Assembly (NCBI GenBank): GCA_016710785.1
Contig: JADJUE010000006.1
Location: 62,001 to 126,000 of the forward strand
Length of the DNA stretch: 64,000 nt
Direction: 5' to 3'
Source: Candidatus Epilinea brevis
GTDB lineage: Bacteria; Chloroflexota; Anaerolineae; Epilineales; Epilineaceae
A program made the translations under genes and the position numbers. Positions 36,156 through 44,703 of the stretch are shown here, one piece after another (position 1 is the stretch's first letter; every line of letters begins with the position of its first letter). The notes under the pieces were generated by a model. It was not told the origin of the DNA, did not search any database, and saw only the letters and a list, made by a program, of their open reading frames with translations.

Positions 36156-37493
36156 ATGCAACGATTGAACAAACTCCTGGCCCATCTGGGCATCGCCTCG
36201 CGGCGTGGTGCGGACGAGATCATCGCCGCCGGTCGGCTCACGGTCAACGGCGGCACGGTGACCGAGCTGGGTCAGCTGGTGGACCCGGATGTCGATGAGG
36301 TACGGCTGGACGGCGAGCGCCTGTCCACCCGGCGGGTGAAGTACCATTACCTGGCCCTGAACAAGCCGCGCGGGGTCATCACCACCCTCAAAGACCCGCA
36401 GGGCCGCCCCACGGTGGCAGACCTGGTGCCGCGAGACATGCGCGTGGTGCCCGTGGGCCGCCTGGACGCGATGTCGGAAGGCCTGCTCCTCCTGACCAAC
36501 GACGGCGACCTGACCAACGAGCTGACCCATCCGCGGCATCTCCACGAGAAGGAATACCGGATCAAGATCTCGGGCACGCCCAACGAGGAGGCCCTCAGCG
36601 CCTGGCGCCACGGCATGTACCTGTTGGACGAGGACGAGGAGGAAGCGCGGGTCGCCCGGCGCTTGAAGGATCCCGCCTTGCAGGACGTCGATGCGGCCGA
36701 GGCGCCTCCGCCGCCCCCGCCGCGCCGCGTCCGCAGCTCCACCGAGGCCCATCGCGCCCATCAGGCGCGGTTGCGCAAGACCCTGCCGGCCATCGTCAAG
36801 ATCGAATCCTCTTCGGGCTCCGGCACCTGGCTGCGCTTCACCCTGACGGAAGGTCGCAACCGCCAGATCCGGCGGATGATCGACCCGTTCAAGCATCAGG
36901 TCCACCGACTGATCCGCACGCGGGTGGGTCCCATCCGCCTGGGCGACCTGAAGAGCGGCCTGTGGCGGGAGCTGACGGCGCAGGAAGTGGCGGCGCTCAA
37001 GGGCGACGCCACGGCCCTGACCGAGGTGGAGGTGGCCGCGGCCCCCCGCCGCGCGGGCCGGCCGGTCTACAAGGAGGGCTGGGCGCGACCCAAGCCCAAG
37101 GCCGATCGGCCGGGCACCAAGAAGGGCGCGGGCCTCCGGGACGCCAAGCGCGACGCGGGGCGAAGGGACGGCGACGGCGGGGCAACTGCCGGTCCGAAAG
37201 CCACCTCCGGTCCCCGGGCTACCGCTGGCGCGAAAGCCACCTCCGGTCCACGGGCTACCGCCGGGGCGAAGGCCACTGCCGGTCCACGGGCTACCGCCGG
37301 GGCGAAGGCGACCTCCGGTCCGCGGGCCACCGCCGGCGCGAAAGCCGCCGCCGGTCCAAAGGCTCCCGCCGGCGCGAAGGCCGGTACGGGCAGCCGGTCC
37401 GGCTCGGCGTCGAAGCCGTCGGCGGGTCGCGGGGGCGCCGGCAAGCCCGGCGGGCGCCCGGCGCCGGGCAAGCGGAGCACCGGCCGCGGCTGA
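36156..37493 (+). CDS. RluB/RsuA-family rRNA pseudouridine synthase with insertion and repeat tail
   Basis: 445 residues against about 240-300 for the family. S4 domain (residues 1-60: MQRLNKLLAHLGIASRRGAD), catalytic domain with GRLDAMSEGLLLLTNDGDL (catalytic Asp104) and EGRNRQIRRM. An extra charged and Pro-rich segment (about 152-205, with DEDEEEA and PPPPPP) interrupts the catalytic domain. After residue 295 comes a basic Ala/Gly/Lys tail with five 12-residue repeats. It would modify 23S (RluB) or 16S (RsuA) rRNA; the tail may help bind RNA. Stop overlaps the next ATG. Confidence 0.88.
   Translation: MQRLNKLLAHLGIASRRGADEIIAAGRLTVNGGTVTELGQLVDPDVDEVRLDGERLSTRRVKYHYLALNKPRGVITTLKDPQGRPTVADLVPRDMRVVPVGRLDAMSEGLLLLTNDGDLTNELTHPRHLHEKEYRIKISGTPNEEALSAWRHGMYLLDEDEEEARVARRLKDPALQDVDAAEAPPPPPPRRVRSSTEAHRAHQARLRKTLPAIVKIESSSGSGTWLRFTLTEGRNRQIRRMIDPFKHQVHRLIRTRVGPIRLGDLKSGLWRELTAQEVAALKGDATALTEVEVAAAPRRAGRPVYKEGWARPKPKADRPGTKKGAGLRDAKRDAGRRDGDGGATAGPKATSGPRATAGAKATSGPRATAGAKATAGPRATAGAKATSGPRATAGAKAAAGPKAPAGAKAGTGSRSGSASKPSAGRGGAGKPGGRPAPGKRSTGRG
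37209..37388 (+). repeat. Five 36-base tandem repeats
   Basis: Units begin at 37209, 37245, 37281, 37317 and 37353, preceded by half a unit at 37191. They encode GPRATAGAKATS and variants, in frame. Length variation between strains is likely. Confidence 0.8.
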
Positions 37494-37924
37494 TGACTGC
37501 GCAGCCTGAGTCGGCCGACAGCCCCGCCGCCCTGCGCGCCTGCTACCCCGTGATCCAGGAGCTGCGCCCCCATCTCTCAGAGGAGGCCTTCGTGGCCCAG
37601 GCGCAGCGGCAGCAGGCGCGGCACGGCTACCGCCTGATCTACCTGGAGGATGGCGGACGGGTGGTGGCTGCTGCCGGCTACCGCATCGCGGAGTTCCTGG
37701 CCTGGGGCAAGGCGCTGTACATCGACGACCTGGCCACCCTCAGCACGGCGCGCAAGCAGGGCCACGCCGGGCAGCTGCTGGACTGGCTGATCGCCCAGGC
37801 CCGCGCCGAAGGCTGCGACCAGCTGCACCTGGACTCGGGGGTTCAGCGCTACGATGCCCATCGGCTGTACCTGGGCCGGAGGCTGCGCATCACGTCGCAC
37901 CACTTCGCGATCGAGTTGGGCTGA
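37493..37924 (+). CDS. GNAT-family N-acetyltransferase
   Basis: 143 residues: YRLIYLEDGGRVVAAAGYRI, ALYIDDLATLSTARKQGHAGQLLDWLIAQA (acetyl-CoA loop, with RKQGHAG in place of the typical RGxGxG), GCDQLHLDSGVQRYDAHRLYL. Acceptor unknown. ATG 37493 overlaps the previous stop (TGATG), so it is coupled to the pseudouridine synthase. Confidence 0.85.
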   Translation: MTAQPESADSPAALRACYPVIQELRPHLSEEAFVAQAQRQQARHGYRLIYLEDGGRVVAAAGYRIAEFLAWGKALYIDDLATLSTARKQGHAGQLLDWLIAQARAEGCDQLHLDSGVQRYDAHRLYLGRRLRITSHHFAIELG

Positions 37925-38168
37925 GCCGGGCGGGGGCACGGCCGGGGCCGGCATGGGGACGGCGTCGACAAGCACCGTGCGCGGGCCGCGTCGTTCGCGC
38001 GGAAAGCGGTCGATGGCGTGATGAAACTGCAACGGTGAACCGATAAGATAGGATGGACCGGTGCGGGCGACTGCGGTGGGGCGACCGATGCCGCTGCAAC
38101 CGGCGGTCTGCCGCTGCCGTATCAGGTCAGCGACGTCATTCCGTTTGTGGGTGTTCATGGAGGTCCTG

Positions 38169-40487
38169 ATGCGTACACTTTTCTCGAAGTGTGATGGTTC
38201 CGGCCCGAGATTCCGCCGTCCCCTGCCCTTCGCCGTACGCGGCGCCGCCCTCCTGCGCGGCATGGTCCTGGCCGCCCTGCTCTTCCCCTTCGCCGTGCCC
38301 TCCAGCCTGGCTCAGGGCGGCGGTAGCTGGCGCCGCCACGTCTGCCTCGACTGCGTCTACGACGTGGCGGCGACCGACGATGCGCTGTGGGTGGCGACCA
38401 TGAGTGGCGGCGTCATCCGCTACGACCGCCAGAGCTATGCCACGCGGCGCTACACCACTGCGGACGGCCTGGCCGGCGACGGCTCCGGCGAGCTGGAGGT
38501 GGGGCCGGACGGTGACGTGTGGATGAACAACTTCGTCAGCCTGATCACGGGACCGCGGGCGGGCATGAGCCATTTCGATGGCGCGCGCTGGACCGCGCAT
38601 ACTCTGGCCACGGGGCTTCCGGACGACCGCATCGGCGATATTGCCGTCGGTCCGCGCGGCACGGTCTGGGTGGCCACCTCCCTCGGCCCGGCGCATTATG
38701 ATGGCGCGCGCTGGCGGCTCTACACGACCGCCGACGGGCTGCCCTCGGTTACCGTCCACGCGGTGGCGGTGGGTCTTGGCGACGAGGCCTGGGCGAGCAC
38801 GGACCAGGGGTTGGTGCGCTTCGACGGTGCCAAGTGGGCGGTGGTGCCGCATGACAACGTGCCGCTGGGCCTGGTCTTCAACGCCCTGGCCGTGGCGCCG
38901 GATGGCGACGTGTGGTGCGGCTACAAGATGGAGTATGGCGTCGTTGCCTTCCATCCCAAGGGCTTTCCCGACGGCTCGCATTGGACGGTACACCCCTTCA
39001 ACGGCCTGCCGCCGCTCGGCCCGTCGACCTCGGCCATCGATACCAACACCAAGCGCATCAAGGTGGACGCCGACGGTGGCGTATGGGTCGCCGGCGCCGC
39101 GCCCAGCCCCAGAACCGACCTCCGCATGCAGGTCGCGCATCTGGACGACCAGGGATGGAAGGTAACCGATCATCCCACCCCCAACTTCCCCTCGTCGATC
39201 GACGTCAGTCCTGATGGCCAGGTGTGGATCGGGCACCTGAACGCCGGTGTGCGACATTGGGACGGCCGGGCTTGGCGGTCCATCCTCCAGAACAGCGGTC
39301 CGACCAATCTCGTCGCTTACGCTATCACCACGGACCCCAGCGACCAGGTATGGACAGGATTCATCTCCTTTCAGGATGAAGACAACCTGGTGAATCGCTT
39401 CGACGGCCGTAAGTGGACCCGCTACAGCAGCGCGGACGGCATGCTCAAGGGTGATGTCCTGGGGATCAGGCCACAGGCGATCGATGCTGACGCGGGCGGC
39501 ACGGTGTGGGTGGGTGTGAGCGGGGGCGGCGTGGCCTGGTTCGATGGTCGGGTCTGGAGCAGCAAGGCGATCGCCGACATCGCCGCGGTGCAAGCCCGGA
39601 TCCCCGCGGTCACCGCCGACGATCGCGGTGGCGTGTGGTTGGCGACGGGCGTCGGCGCGGTGCATTTCGATGGCCGGTCCTGGCAGCGTTACACCACCGC
39701 GGACGGCCTGGCCGGCAATGCGGTCCGGGCCATCGCGGTGGATCGCCGTGGGGGCCGTGACTGGGTCTGGTTCGGTACCGACGGCGGGGTTTCGCGCTGG
39801 GACGGATCGCATTGGACCACCTATACCACCGCCGATGGCCTGGGCACAAACAGTATCAACGCCATCGCGGTGGACGCGGTGCACGATGCGGTTTGGTTCG
39901 CCAGCGGCGCTGCCGTTCATGGCGGGCTGACGCGCTACGACGGGCGAGCCTGGCGGACCTTCACCAAGGCTGATGGCCTGCCGGCCGACGATTTCTGGGC
40001 CATCGAGGTGGCGCCGAACGGCGACCTCTGGGCGGTGGGCCAGGACGATAACCAGCCGCCGGGCATCACCCGCTTCGATGGCTCGCGCTGGACCACCTAC
40101 ACCACTGCCGACGGGCTGCTGCACGACGTTGCCTTCGACGTGGCCATCGACGGCAAGGGCACCGTCTGGGTGGCCACCATGGCCGGCGTCAGCGAGTTCC
40201 ACCCGGCGGTGGTCCCCGCCCCGGCGGCCAGCCCGACCCCGCTCCCCGCGCCCACCATCGAGGCCGGCCCCTGCATCTGCCAGCTCGCGCGCCAGGCCGC
40301 GCCGCGGGCCGCGATCGACGCCGCCGTCGCCGATCCCGCCGGCGTCGCCGGTTGGCGGCAGCCGCTGGACCCCAACAAGCCGGTGGGCCGCTTCAACCCG
40401 CTGCGCGAATGCCTGAGCCTACAGCGGGCCAGTGTGCCGTACCATCCGCTGTTCAATCCGCTCGCCTGGCGGGCGGGTTGTCCGTAG
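38169..40487 (+). CDS. Secreted two-component-regulator-type propeller protein
   Basis: 772 residues. Signal peptide (hydrophobic GMVLAALLFPFAV, ending SSLAQGG). Then about 14 repeats of the Reg_prop kind: WRLYTTADGLPSVTVHAVAV, WQRYTTADGLAGNAVRAIAV, WTTYTTADGLGTNSINAIAV, each with DGxVW and TADGL. Such propellers usually sense ligands in front of a histidine kinase; here no kinase domain follows, only a Pro/Ala linker and a Cys-containing C-terminus. ATG 38169 has GGAGG five bases upstream. Confidence 0.87.
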   Translation: MRTLFSKCDGSGPRFRRPLPFAVRGAALLRGMVLAALLFPFAVPSSLAQGGGSWRRHVCLDCVYDVAATDDALWVATMSGGVIRYDRQSYATRRYTTADGLAGDGSGELEVGPDGDVWMNNFVSLITGPRAGMSHFDGARWTAHTLATGLPDDRIGDIAVGPRGTVWVATSLGPAHYDGARWRLYTTADGLPSVTVHAVAVGLGDEAWASTDQGLVRFDGAKWAVVPHDNVPLGLVFNALAVAPDGDVWCGYKMEYGVVAFHPKGFPDGSHWTVHPFNGLPPLGPSTSAIDTNTKRIKVDADGGVWVAGAAPSPRTDLRMQVAHLDDQGWKVTDHPTPNFPSSIDVSPDGQVWIGHLNAGVRHWDGRAWRSILQNSGPTNLVAYAITTDPSDQVWTGFISFQDEDNLVNRFDGRKWTRYSSADGMLKGDVLGIRPQAIDADAGGTVWVGVSGGGVAWFDGRVWSSKAIADIAAVQARIPAVTADDRGGVWLATGVGAVHFDGRSWQRYTTADGLAGNAVRAIAVDRRGGRDWVWFGTDGGVSRWDGSHWTTYTTADGLGTNSINAIAVDAVHDAVWFASGAAVHGGLTRYDGRAWRTFTKADGLPADDFWAIEVAPNGDLWAVGQDDNQPPGITRFDGSRWTTYTTADGLLHDVAFDVAIDGKGTVWVATMAGVSEFHPAVVPAPAASPTPLPAPTIEAGPCICQLARQAAPRAAIDAAVADPAGVAGWRQPLDPNKPVGRFNPLRECLSLQRASVPYHPLFNPLAWRAGCP

Positions 40488-40572
40488 CCGGTTGCACCGG
40501 CCTTGCTGTGAGCGAGCTGGGTTGAGGGGAGCAGGGCGATCGCGGGATGTTCCCGCCCTGGCGGCATCGAGA

Positions 40573-40600
40573 TTGGGAGGTTCTTGACCGAGGCTATACT
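40573..40600 (+). promoter_or_regulatory. Promoter of the antitoxin/MazF-relic locus
   Basis: TTGGGA (40573-40578), 16-base spacer, TATACT (40595-40600). ATG 40640 has GGAG at 40631-40634. Confidence 0.45.
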
Positions 40601-40639
40601 GACCCGGATGCAGTTGACAATCTACCGACCGGAGCAACC

Positions 40640-40870
40640 ATGTTGAGAACGATCGAGGCGACAATTGATGCCGACGGGAACGTACGACTCCTGGAGCCTG
40701 TCCGGCTCGATCAATGGGTACGGGCCCTGGTGACGATCCTGGAGCCGTTGGACGCCGACCTCGAGGCGGAGATGCCCAGCCCCACTGAATGGAGCGAGCA
40801 GGCACTCGCCGCGGACTGGTTGCGAACGGACGAGGATGCGGCATGGGCGCACCTGCAGCTGGATCGGTAG
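40640..40870 (+). CDS. Putative antitoxin of a MazF/PemK-type locus
   Basis: 76 residues: MLRTIEATIDADGNVRLLEPVRL reads as an AbrB/DUF2281-like N-terminus, followed by an acidic region (EPLDADLEAEMPSPTEW) ending WAHLQLDR. Its end overlaps a truncated PemK/MazF-type toxin frame, the usual antitoxin-first order. The antitoxin looks complete. Confidence 0.6.
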   Translation: MLRTIEATIDADGNVRLLEPVRLDQWVRALVTILEPLDADLEAEMPSPTEWSEQALAADWLRTDEDAAWAHLQLDR

Positions 40871-40986
40871 TACTCGTACCATTCCCATTCTCAGACCTGA
40901 GTCGTGCCAAGCTCCGGCCAGCCGTTGTCCTCGCCGCGGTTGAGCGTGGTGAGGTCATGCTTTGTCAGATCACGAGCAACCCTTAG
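40843..40986 (+). pseudogene. Truncated PemK/MazF-family toxin
   Basis: 47 residues: GSVVLVPFPFSDLSRAKLRP and AVVLAAVERGEVMLCQITSNP, the family's N-terminal third, including the FPFSDL and KLRPAVVL stretches, then a stop. Full proteins have about 110 residues; the catalytic C-terminal part is missing and not found downstream in any frame. A disarmed mRNA interferase. Confidence 0.7.
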
Positions 40987-41006
40987 TGGCTTACCGAGGC
41001 TTTCCG

Positions 41007-41147
41007 ATGTCTGATCCAGTCGAACTTCTGATCTTCGTGCTCTTCGCGGTCCTGGTCCCTTGGGGCATCGATCGCTTTCTGCGCGACCTTCGGCCGCCGC
41101 CGCCGGACAACGATGACGTGGTGTTCCCGCCGCGGCGGCTCCGTTGA
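41007..41147 (+). CDS. Small single-membrane-span protein
   Basis: 46 residues: one hydrophobic segment (VELLIFVLFAVLVPWGI), then basic and Pro-rich cytoplasmic-type tail. GAGG eight bases before ATG 41007. Unrecognised; it lies directly after the MazF relic. Confidence 0.4.
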   Translation: MSDPVELLIFVLFAVLVPWGIDRFLRDLRPPPPDNDDVVFPPRRLR

Positions 41148-41229
41148 GGGCCATGCGCTCCGGCCTGTGATGGTGGATCTCGTCCGATCCGTCACAGGTT
41201 CCATCGATTGGTGCGGGCTTGCAGCGGCA

Positions 41230-43863
41230 TCAAGGTACGGCCTCATCCCCGGGCAGCCGGATCAGGAACAGGGCCCGTTGAGCTCCCTTGGACCCAGCGA
41301 CTGCCAAATGGCGCCCATCCGGTGACCACCAGCGGGCCTCCGGTTGGTAGCCGCCGATGTTCCAGCGACCTTTCCGCACGCCGTCCGGGAAGCTGGTGAT
41401 ATCGATCACGCCTCCCAACGGATCACCGATGGCCAGATGCGACCAGTCGGGCGACGCGGCCGTCTTGTATTGCGTCTCGCGACCACTGCCAGGGATGAGG
41501 CGGAATGCAGAATCTCTCTCTTCCAGGCCGCGGACCCATAGGGTATCGTCTGAGCCTTCGCTGCCGTAACGCCCGACGGCGACGAACCAGTCTCCGTCCG
41601 GGCGGACCGGCGTCTCCCATAGCTCCTTGGTCGGCAAGCTTTCGATCCTGTCCGACTCCGGGTGGTAGAGCATCACCGATCCGTAGCTGTCACCAAGGGT
41701 GAGATGCCAGCGCTTGCCATCAGCGGCGATCAACGCCGAGGCATAGAGATTGGCCCCGTCCGACGACGAGCTGTTCGACTGCTGGATGCCGAAGATAGCA
41801 GGGGCGACGGCGACTACTGCGCCGTCTGAGCCGATGAGGAGTGGACCGCGGTCGACCGACCTGAAAACCAGGAACTGGTTGGTGGGAAGCCATTCTCCCC
41901 CGATACCCATGTCGCCGAAGCCGCCGGTACCTTGCCAGGTGGCTTTGGCAACCATCCGTCCGTCTGCGGCGAGCTGGATGCGGGTCGTGTAGCTATGTTC
42001 AGGGGCTTGGTCGCCGGCTACGACCGTCGTGGCCCGGTATACGCCATCCGGGGACAGGACCGTGTCCTCCGGCCCGGGACTGTCGTAACCTTCCGAAGCA
42101 GGCGGCTCGGCCCAGTCAGGTGTCTTTCCAGGAGATGGCATCGGCAATGCGTAGGTCGACGAAGGCGCGGCTGTGAGGGTCTCGCATGGGCGGCCGATGG
42201 CTACCGCCCCGCCTGTACGAACGATGGTTTGGCTGTCGGCTTGCCAGTAGACCTGGTCGGAATAGATGGCTTTCTGGGCGTTCGGTTGCTGGCACACCCG
42301 CCCGGTCGCCGAATCCAGGAAGTGGAGCTGCTGCGGTGAGCGCCAGAGTTCCGGAGGATAATCGGTGTAGCGGTCTCCCATCCAAAACGCCAGCCATCGC
42401 CCGTCCGGCGACCATCCGGAGACGTCGAGCACCGGATCCATGTGGAGGTCGTCAGGCGTTCTGGTCACGACAGCTACCGGGGTGAGCGCACTGGCCACCA
42501 CACCCTCGACTGTGGCGCTGGCCGCCACAGCCGGTGTCCCAGGGGTTGTAGTCCGCGAATCGGGTACCCAGCCCAGCACGCGATCCAAGGTGACGGGGGG
42601 AATGTCCGCGAACCGATCGGCGGAGGATGCTCCTGCCAGCGGATCCGCCAGATCCACCACCCTGCCCTTGTCCGTCAGCAGCACGGCGCCTTCCGGGGCG
42701 AAGGCGATGGCTCGGCCCTCACCCGGATAGACGCTCACGCGGCGGTCTGGATTGTGCGGATCGTCCCTGAGGGGGACGGACTGGAAGCCAGTGCCCTTGC
42801 GCTCGTCCGCGTCGACCGCCCAATCGTCGATCGTCCAAGCCAGATAGCGGCCGTCGGGTGACCAGCGCAGGTCCCGGGGTGGTCCGTCGAAGAGATAAGC
42901 GTATGCTTCGCTCGCGCTAGTAGCCAGTTGCATCAGCATCAGATTGCCGCGATAGGTCCCTGGGCTTTCACCTCCGATGGGAACTGATGCGATGTAGGCC
43001 AGCCGGCTACCATCCGGCGAGGGCGCCCAGAGGCCCTCGGAGCCCCCCACGTCGACCCGTGTCGTTTCGTGGCCATCGGTCGTGTCCAGCAGGATCACGG
43101 TTTCGGGGGACCCTTCGGCTGTCGCACCAAGCACGATAGCGGCGCGCTTGCCCTCCTCGTCGACTCCCACCAGTCGCGGCATGCGCCCGGTCAGTTGCTC
43201 CGACTCCACCCGGGCCAACAAGCGGTCGGCCTCGACGTCGATCCCGTGGATCAAGGTCAACCGGTGCAGTTCGAATCCGTCGATCTCGCCGGGGCGTGGC
43301 TCCGACCCGCTCCCCCCGAAGCTCTGCCCGTAATAGAGCGCGCTGCTATCGGCTGACCAGATCAGGCCGTTCACCCAGGTTGGGCTTGGCATGGCTTGCG
43401 GATCCGCCGAGACCCTTGTCAGCCAATGGACGTGAATGAGGCCTGAGCCGCAGCTTTTCGCCGGATCCCGCACGAAAGCCAGCCGGGTTCCATCCGGCGA
43501 GATGGCGAAGTGCGACCAGGTCGTCGGCGACCAGGGGGCCTCGCACGGCAGATCGTACAACGGCTTCTCCGCATGCGTGGCCGCATCAATAGCTACGACG
43601 CCAGGACTGCCGGCCGCAATTCCCGGACGCCAGGCGATCAGTTGGCCGGGGGCATCTTGTTCTGCTGGCGAAGCAGCCGTGGACGTCGAGGACCCCGGCG
43701 TTCCCGAGCGCGTCGCGGAAGACGCCGGTTCCGCGGGGCTCAGGTCTGGTCGCGCTGCTTGACGGTCGGCCGGCCGACATGCCAGGGCGCAAACGGCGAT
43801 GAGCAGCAGGGTCAGCGCTACGATGGCGCGTGACCGCGGTCGATCGACGGCGTAGGCCCCCAT
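41230..43863 (-). CDS. Lipoprotein with WD40-like/PD40 (TolB-type) propeller repeats
   Basis: 877 residues from ATG 43863, which puts the lipobox at Cys29 (AVCALAC); an upstream ATG at 43920 would add 19 residues. After a Ser/Thr/Pro linker come TolB/PD40-type blades: FAISPDGTRLAFVRDP, WSADSSALYYGQS, PSPDGSRLAYIAS, WSPDGRYLAWTIDD, WSPDGRWLAFWMGD, WSPDGRHLAVAGS. Probably two propellers on the outer face. No partner gene suggests a function. Confidence 0.8.
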   Translation of the reverse strand: MGAYAVDRPRSRAIVALTLLLIAVCALACRPADRQAARPDLSPAEPASSATRSGTPGSSTSTAASPAEQDAPGQLIAWRPGIAAGSPGVVAIDAATHAEKPLYDLPCEAPWSPTTWSHFAISPDGTRLAFVRDPAKSCGSGLIHVHWLTRVSADPQAMPSPTWVNGLIWSADSSALYYGQSFGGSGSEPRPGEIDGFELHRLTLIHGIDVEADRLLARVESEQLTGRMPRLVGVDEEGKRAAIVLGATAEGSPETVILLDTTDGHETTRVDVGGSEGLWAPSPDGSRLAYIASVPIGGESPGTYRGNLMLMQLATSASEAYAYLFDGPPRDLRWSPDGRYLAWTIDDWAVDADERKGTGFQSVPLRDDPHNPDRRVSVYPGEGRAIAFAPEGAVLLTDKGRVVDLADPLAGASSADRFADIPPVTLDRVLGWVPDSRTTTPGTPAVAASATVEGVVASALTPVAVVTRTPDDLHMDPVLDVSGWSPDGRWLAFWMGDRYTDYPPELWRSPQQLHFLDSATGRVCQQPNAQKAIYSDQVYWQADSQTIVRTGGAVAIGRPCETLTAAPSSTYALPMPSPGKTPDWAEPPASEGYDSPGPEDTVLSPDGVYRATTVVAGDQAPEHSYTTRIQLAADGRMVAKATWQGTGGFGDMGIGGEWLPTNQFLVFRSVDRGPLLIGSDGAVVAVAPAIFGIQQSNSSSSDGANLYASALIAADGKRWHLTLGDSYGSVMLYHPESDRIESLPTKELWETPVRPDGDWFVAVGRYGSEGSDDTLWVRGLEERDSAFRLIPGSGRETQYKTAASPDWSHLAIGDPLGGVIDITSFPDGVRKGRWNIGGYQPEARWWSPDGRHLAVAGSKGAQRALFLIRLPGDEAVP

Positions 43864-43954
43864 GCGTTCGCTACTGCCTTCGGTCGAACTGGTGTCCGTG
43901 AGGGAAGCGTCATGTGCCATGGTACACCGCAAGCCTTCTTGATCCCAGACAGTC

Positions 43955-43983
43955 TTGTGTCGTTATGAGGCACCCATTACAAT
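43955..43983 (+). promoter_or_regulatory. Promoter of brnTA, leaderless
   Basis: TTGTGT (43955-43960), 17-base spacer, TACAAT (43978-43983). ATG 43992 lies eight bases after the -10 box, without SD. Confidence 0.6.
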
Positions 43984-43991
43984 GTAGTCCT

Positions 43992-44288
43992 ATGGGCTCG
44001 CTTCGGTTTGCGTGGGATGATCGCAAGGATACCGTCAACCGTAGAAAACACGGGATTCCGTTCGCGGAGGCAGAGACTGTGTTCTACGATGATCGAGCCT
44101 TGCTGATCGACGACCCGGAGCATTCGGAGACTGAGGACAGGTTCGTCCTGCTTGGGATGAGCGCGGCCTTGCGCGTGTTGCTCGTCTGCCACTGCTACCG
44201 CGAAGCCGACGATCTCATACGCATCATCTCCGCGCGGCGGGCGAACAGCCTTGAGGTGGGGGTCTATCACGAGAGGTGGCGAACATGA
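43992..44288 (+). CDS. brnT: BrnT-family toxin
   Basis: 98 residues. Family pattern is complete: RFAWDDRKDTVNRRKHGIPFAEAETVF, DPEHSETEDRFVLLG, LLVCHCYRE, IRIISARRAN. BrnT is a RelE-fold ribonuclease toxin that lowers translation. ATG 43992 fits both the family N-terminus and the promoter; ATG 43962 would lie within the promoter. Toxin first, antitoxin second is the normal brnTA order; the stop overlaps the brnA start (ATGA). Confidence 0.9.
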   Translation: MGSLRFAWDDRKDTVNRRKHGIPFAEAETVFYDDRALLIDDPEHSETEDRFVLLGMSAALRVLLVCHCYREADDLIRIISARRANSLEVGVYHERWRT

Positions 44289-44503
44289 GAGACGAATACG
44301 ACTTCAGCGCTGCGAAGCGCAACCCCTACGCCAAGCGGCTCAAGCAGCAGGTGACCATCCGGCTGGATGCCGATTCGGTGGACTACTTCAAGACATTGGC
44401 TGAGGAGATGGGCATCCCGTACCAGACCCTCATCAACCTCTACCTGCGTGAATGCGCTGTCGCGCGGAAGAAGCCGATGATCGCCTGGGCGGTACCCGTC
44501 TAA
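44285..44503 (+). CDS. brnA: BrnA-family antitoxin
   Basis: 72 residues: MRDEYDFSAAKRNPYAKRLKQQVTIRLD, YFKTLAEEMGIPYQTLINLYL. A ribbon-helix-helix domain that binds BrnT and represses the operon. GAGAGGTGG precedes ATG 44285. Confidence 0.9.
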   Translation: MRDEYDFSAAKRNPYAKRLKQQVTIRLDADSVDYFKTLAEEMGIPYQTLINLYLRECAVARKKPMIAWAVPV

Positions 44504-44559
44504 TCGACAGCAGGGGGATCCTCCCATTCGGCCTCGCGCCGCGCCGCGCTCCAGCCGCC

Positions 44560-44589
44560 TTGACCCCTCCCGCCCCCCCCGCGTATGAT
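44560..44589 (+). promoter_or_regulatory. Promoter of the Fe(III) transport operon
   Basis: TTGACC (44560-44565), 18-base spacer, TATGAT (44584-44589). Leader of about 110 bases. I see no clear Fur box. Confidence 0.55.
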
Positions 44590-44703
44590 GCGCGCCCTGC
44601 CATCGCGTCCGCGCGAAGCGGATGCGCCGCCGTGCCGAGCTGGGTCCTCGGATGCAACACCGGGACGACAGCGCCAGGCCGCCGACATCTGGAGAGAGCC
44701 ACC

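Noticed and set aside
40962..41154. Continuation of the MazF-type toxin after a single frameshift
   Set aside because: Neither other frame after 40984 encodes MazF-like sequence, so the toxin is truncated rather than shifted.
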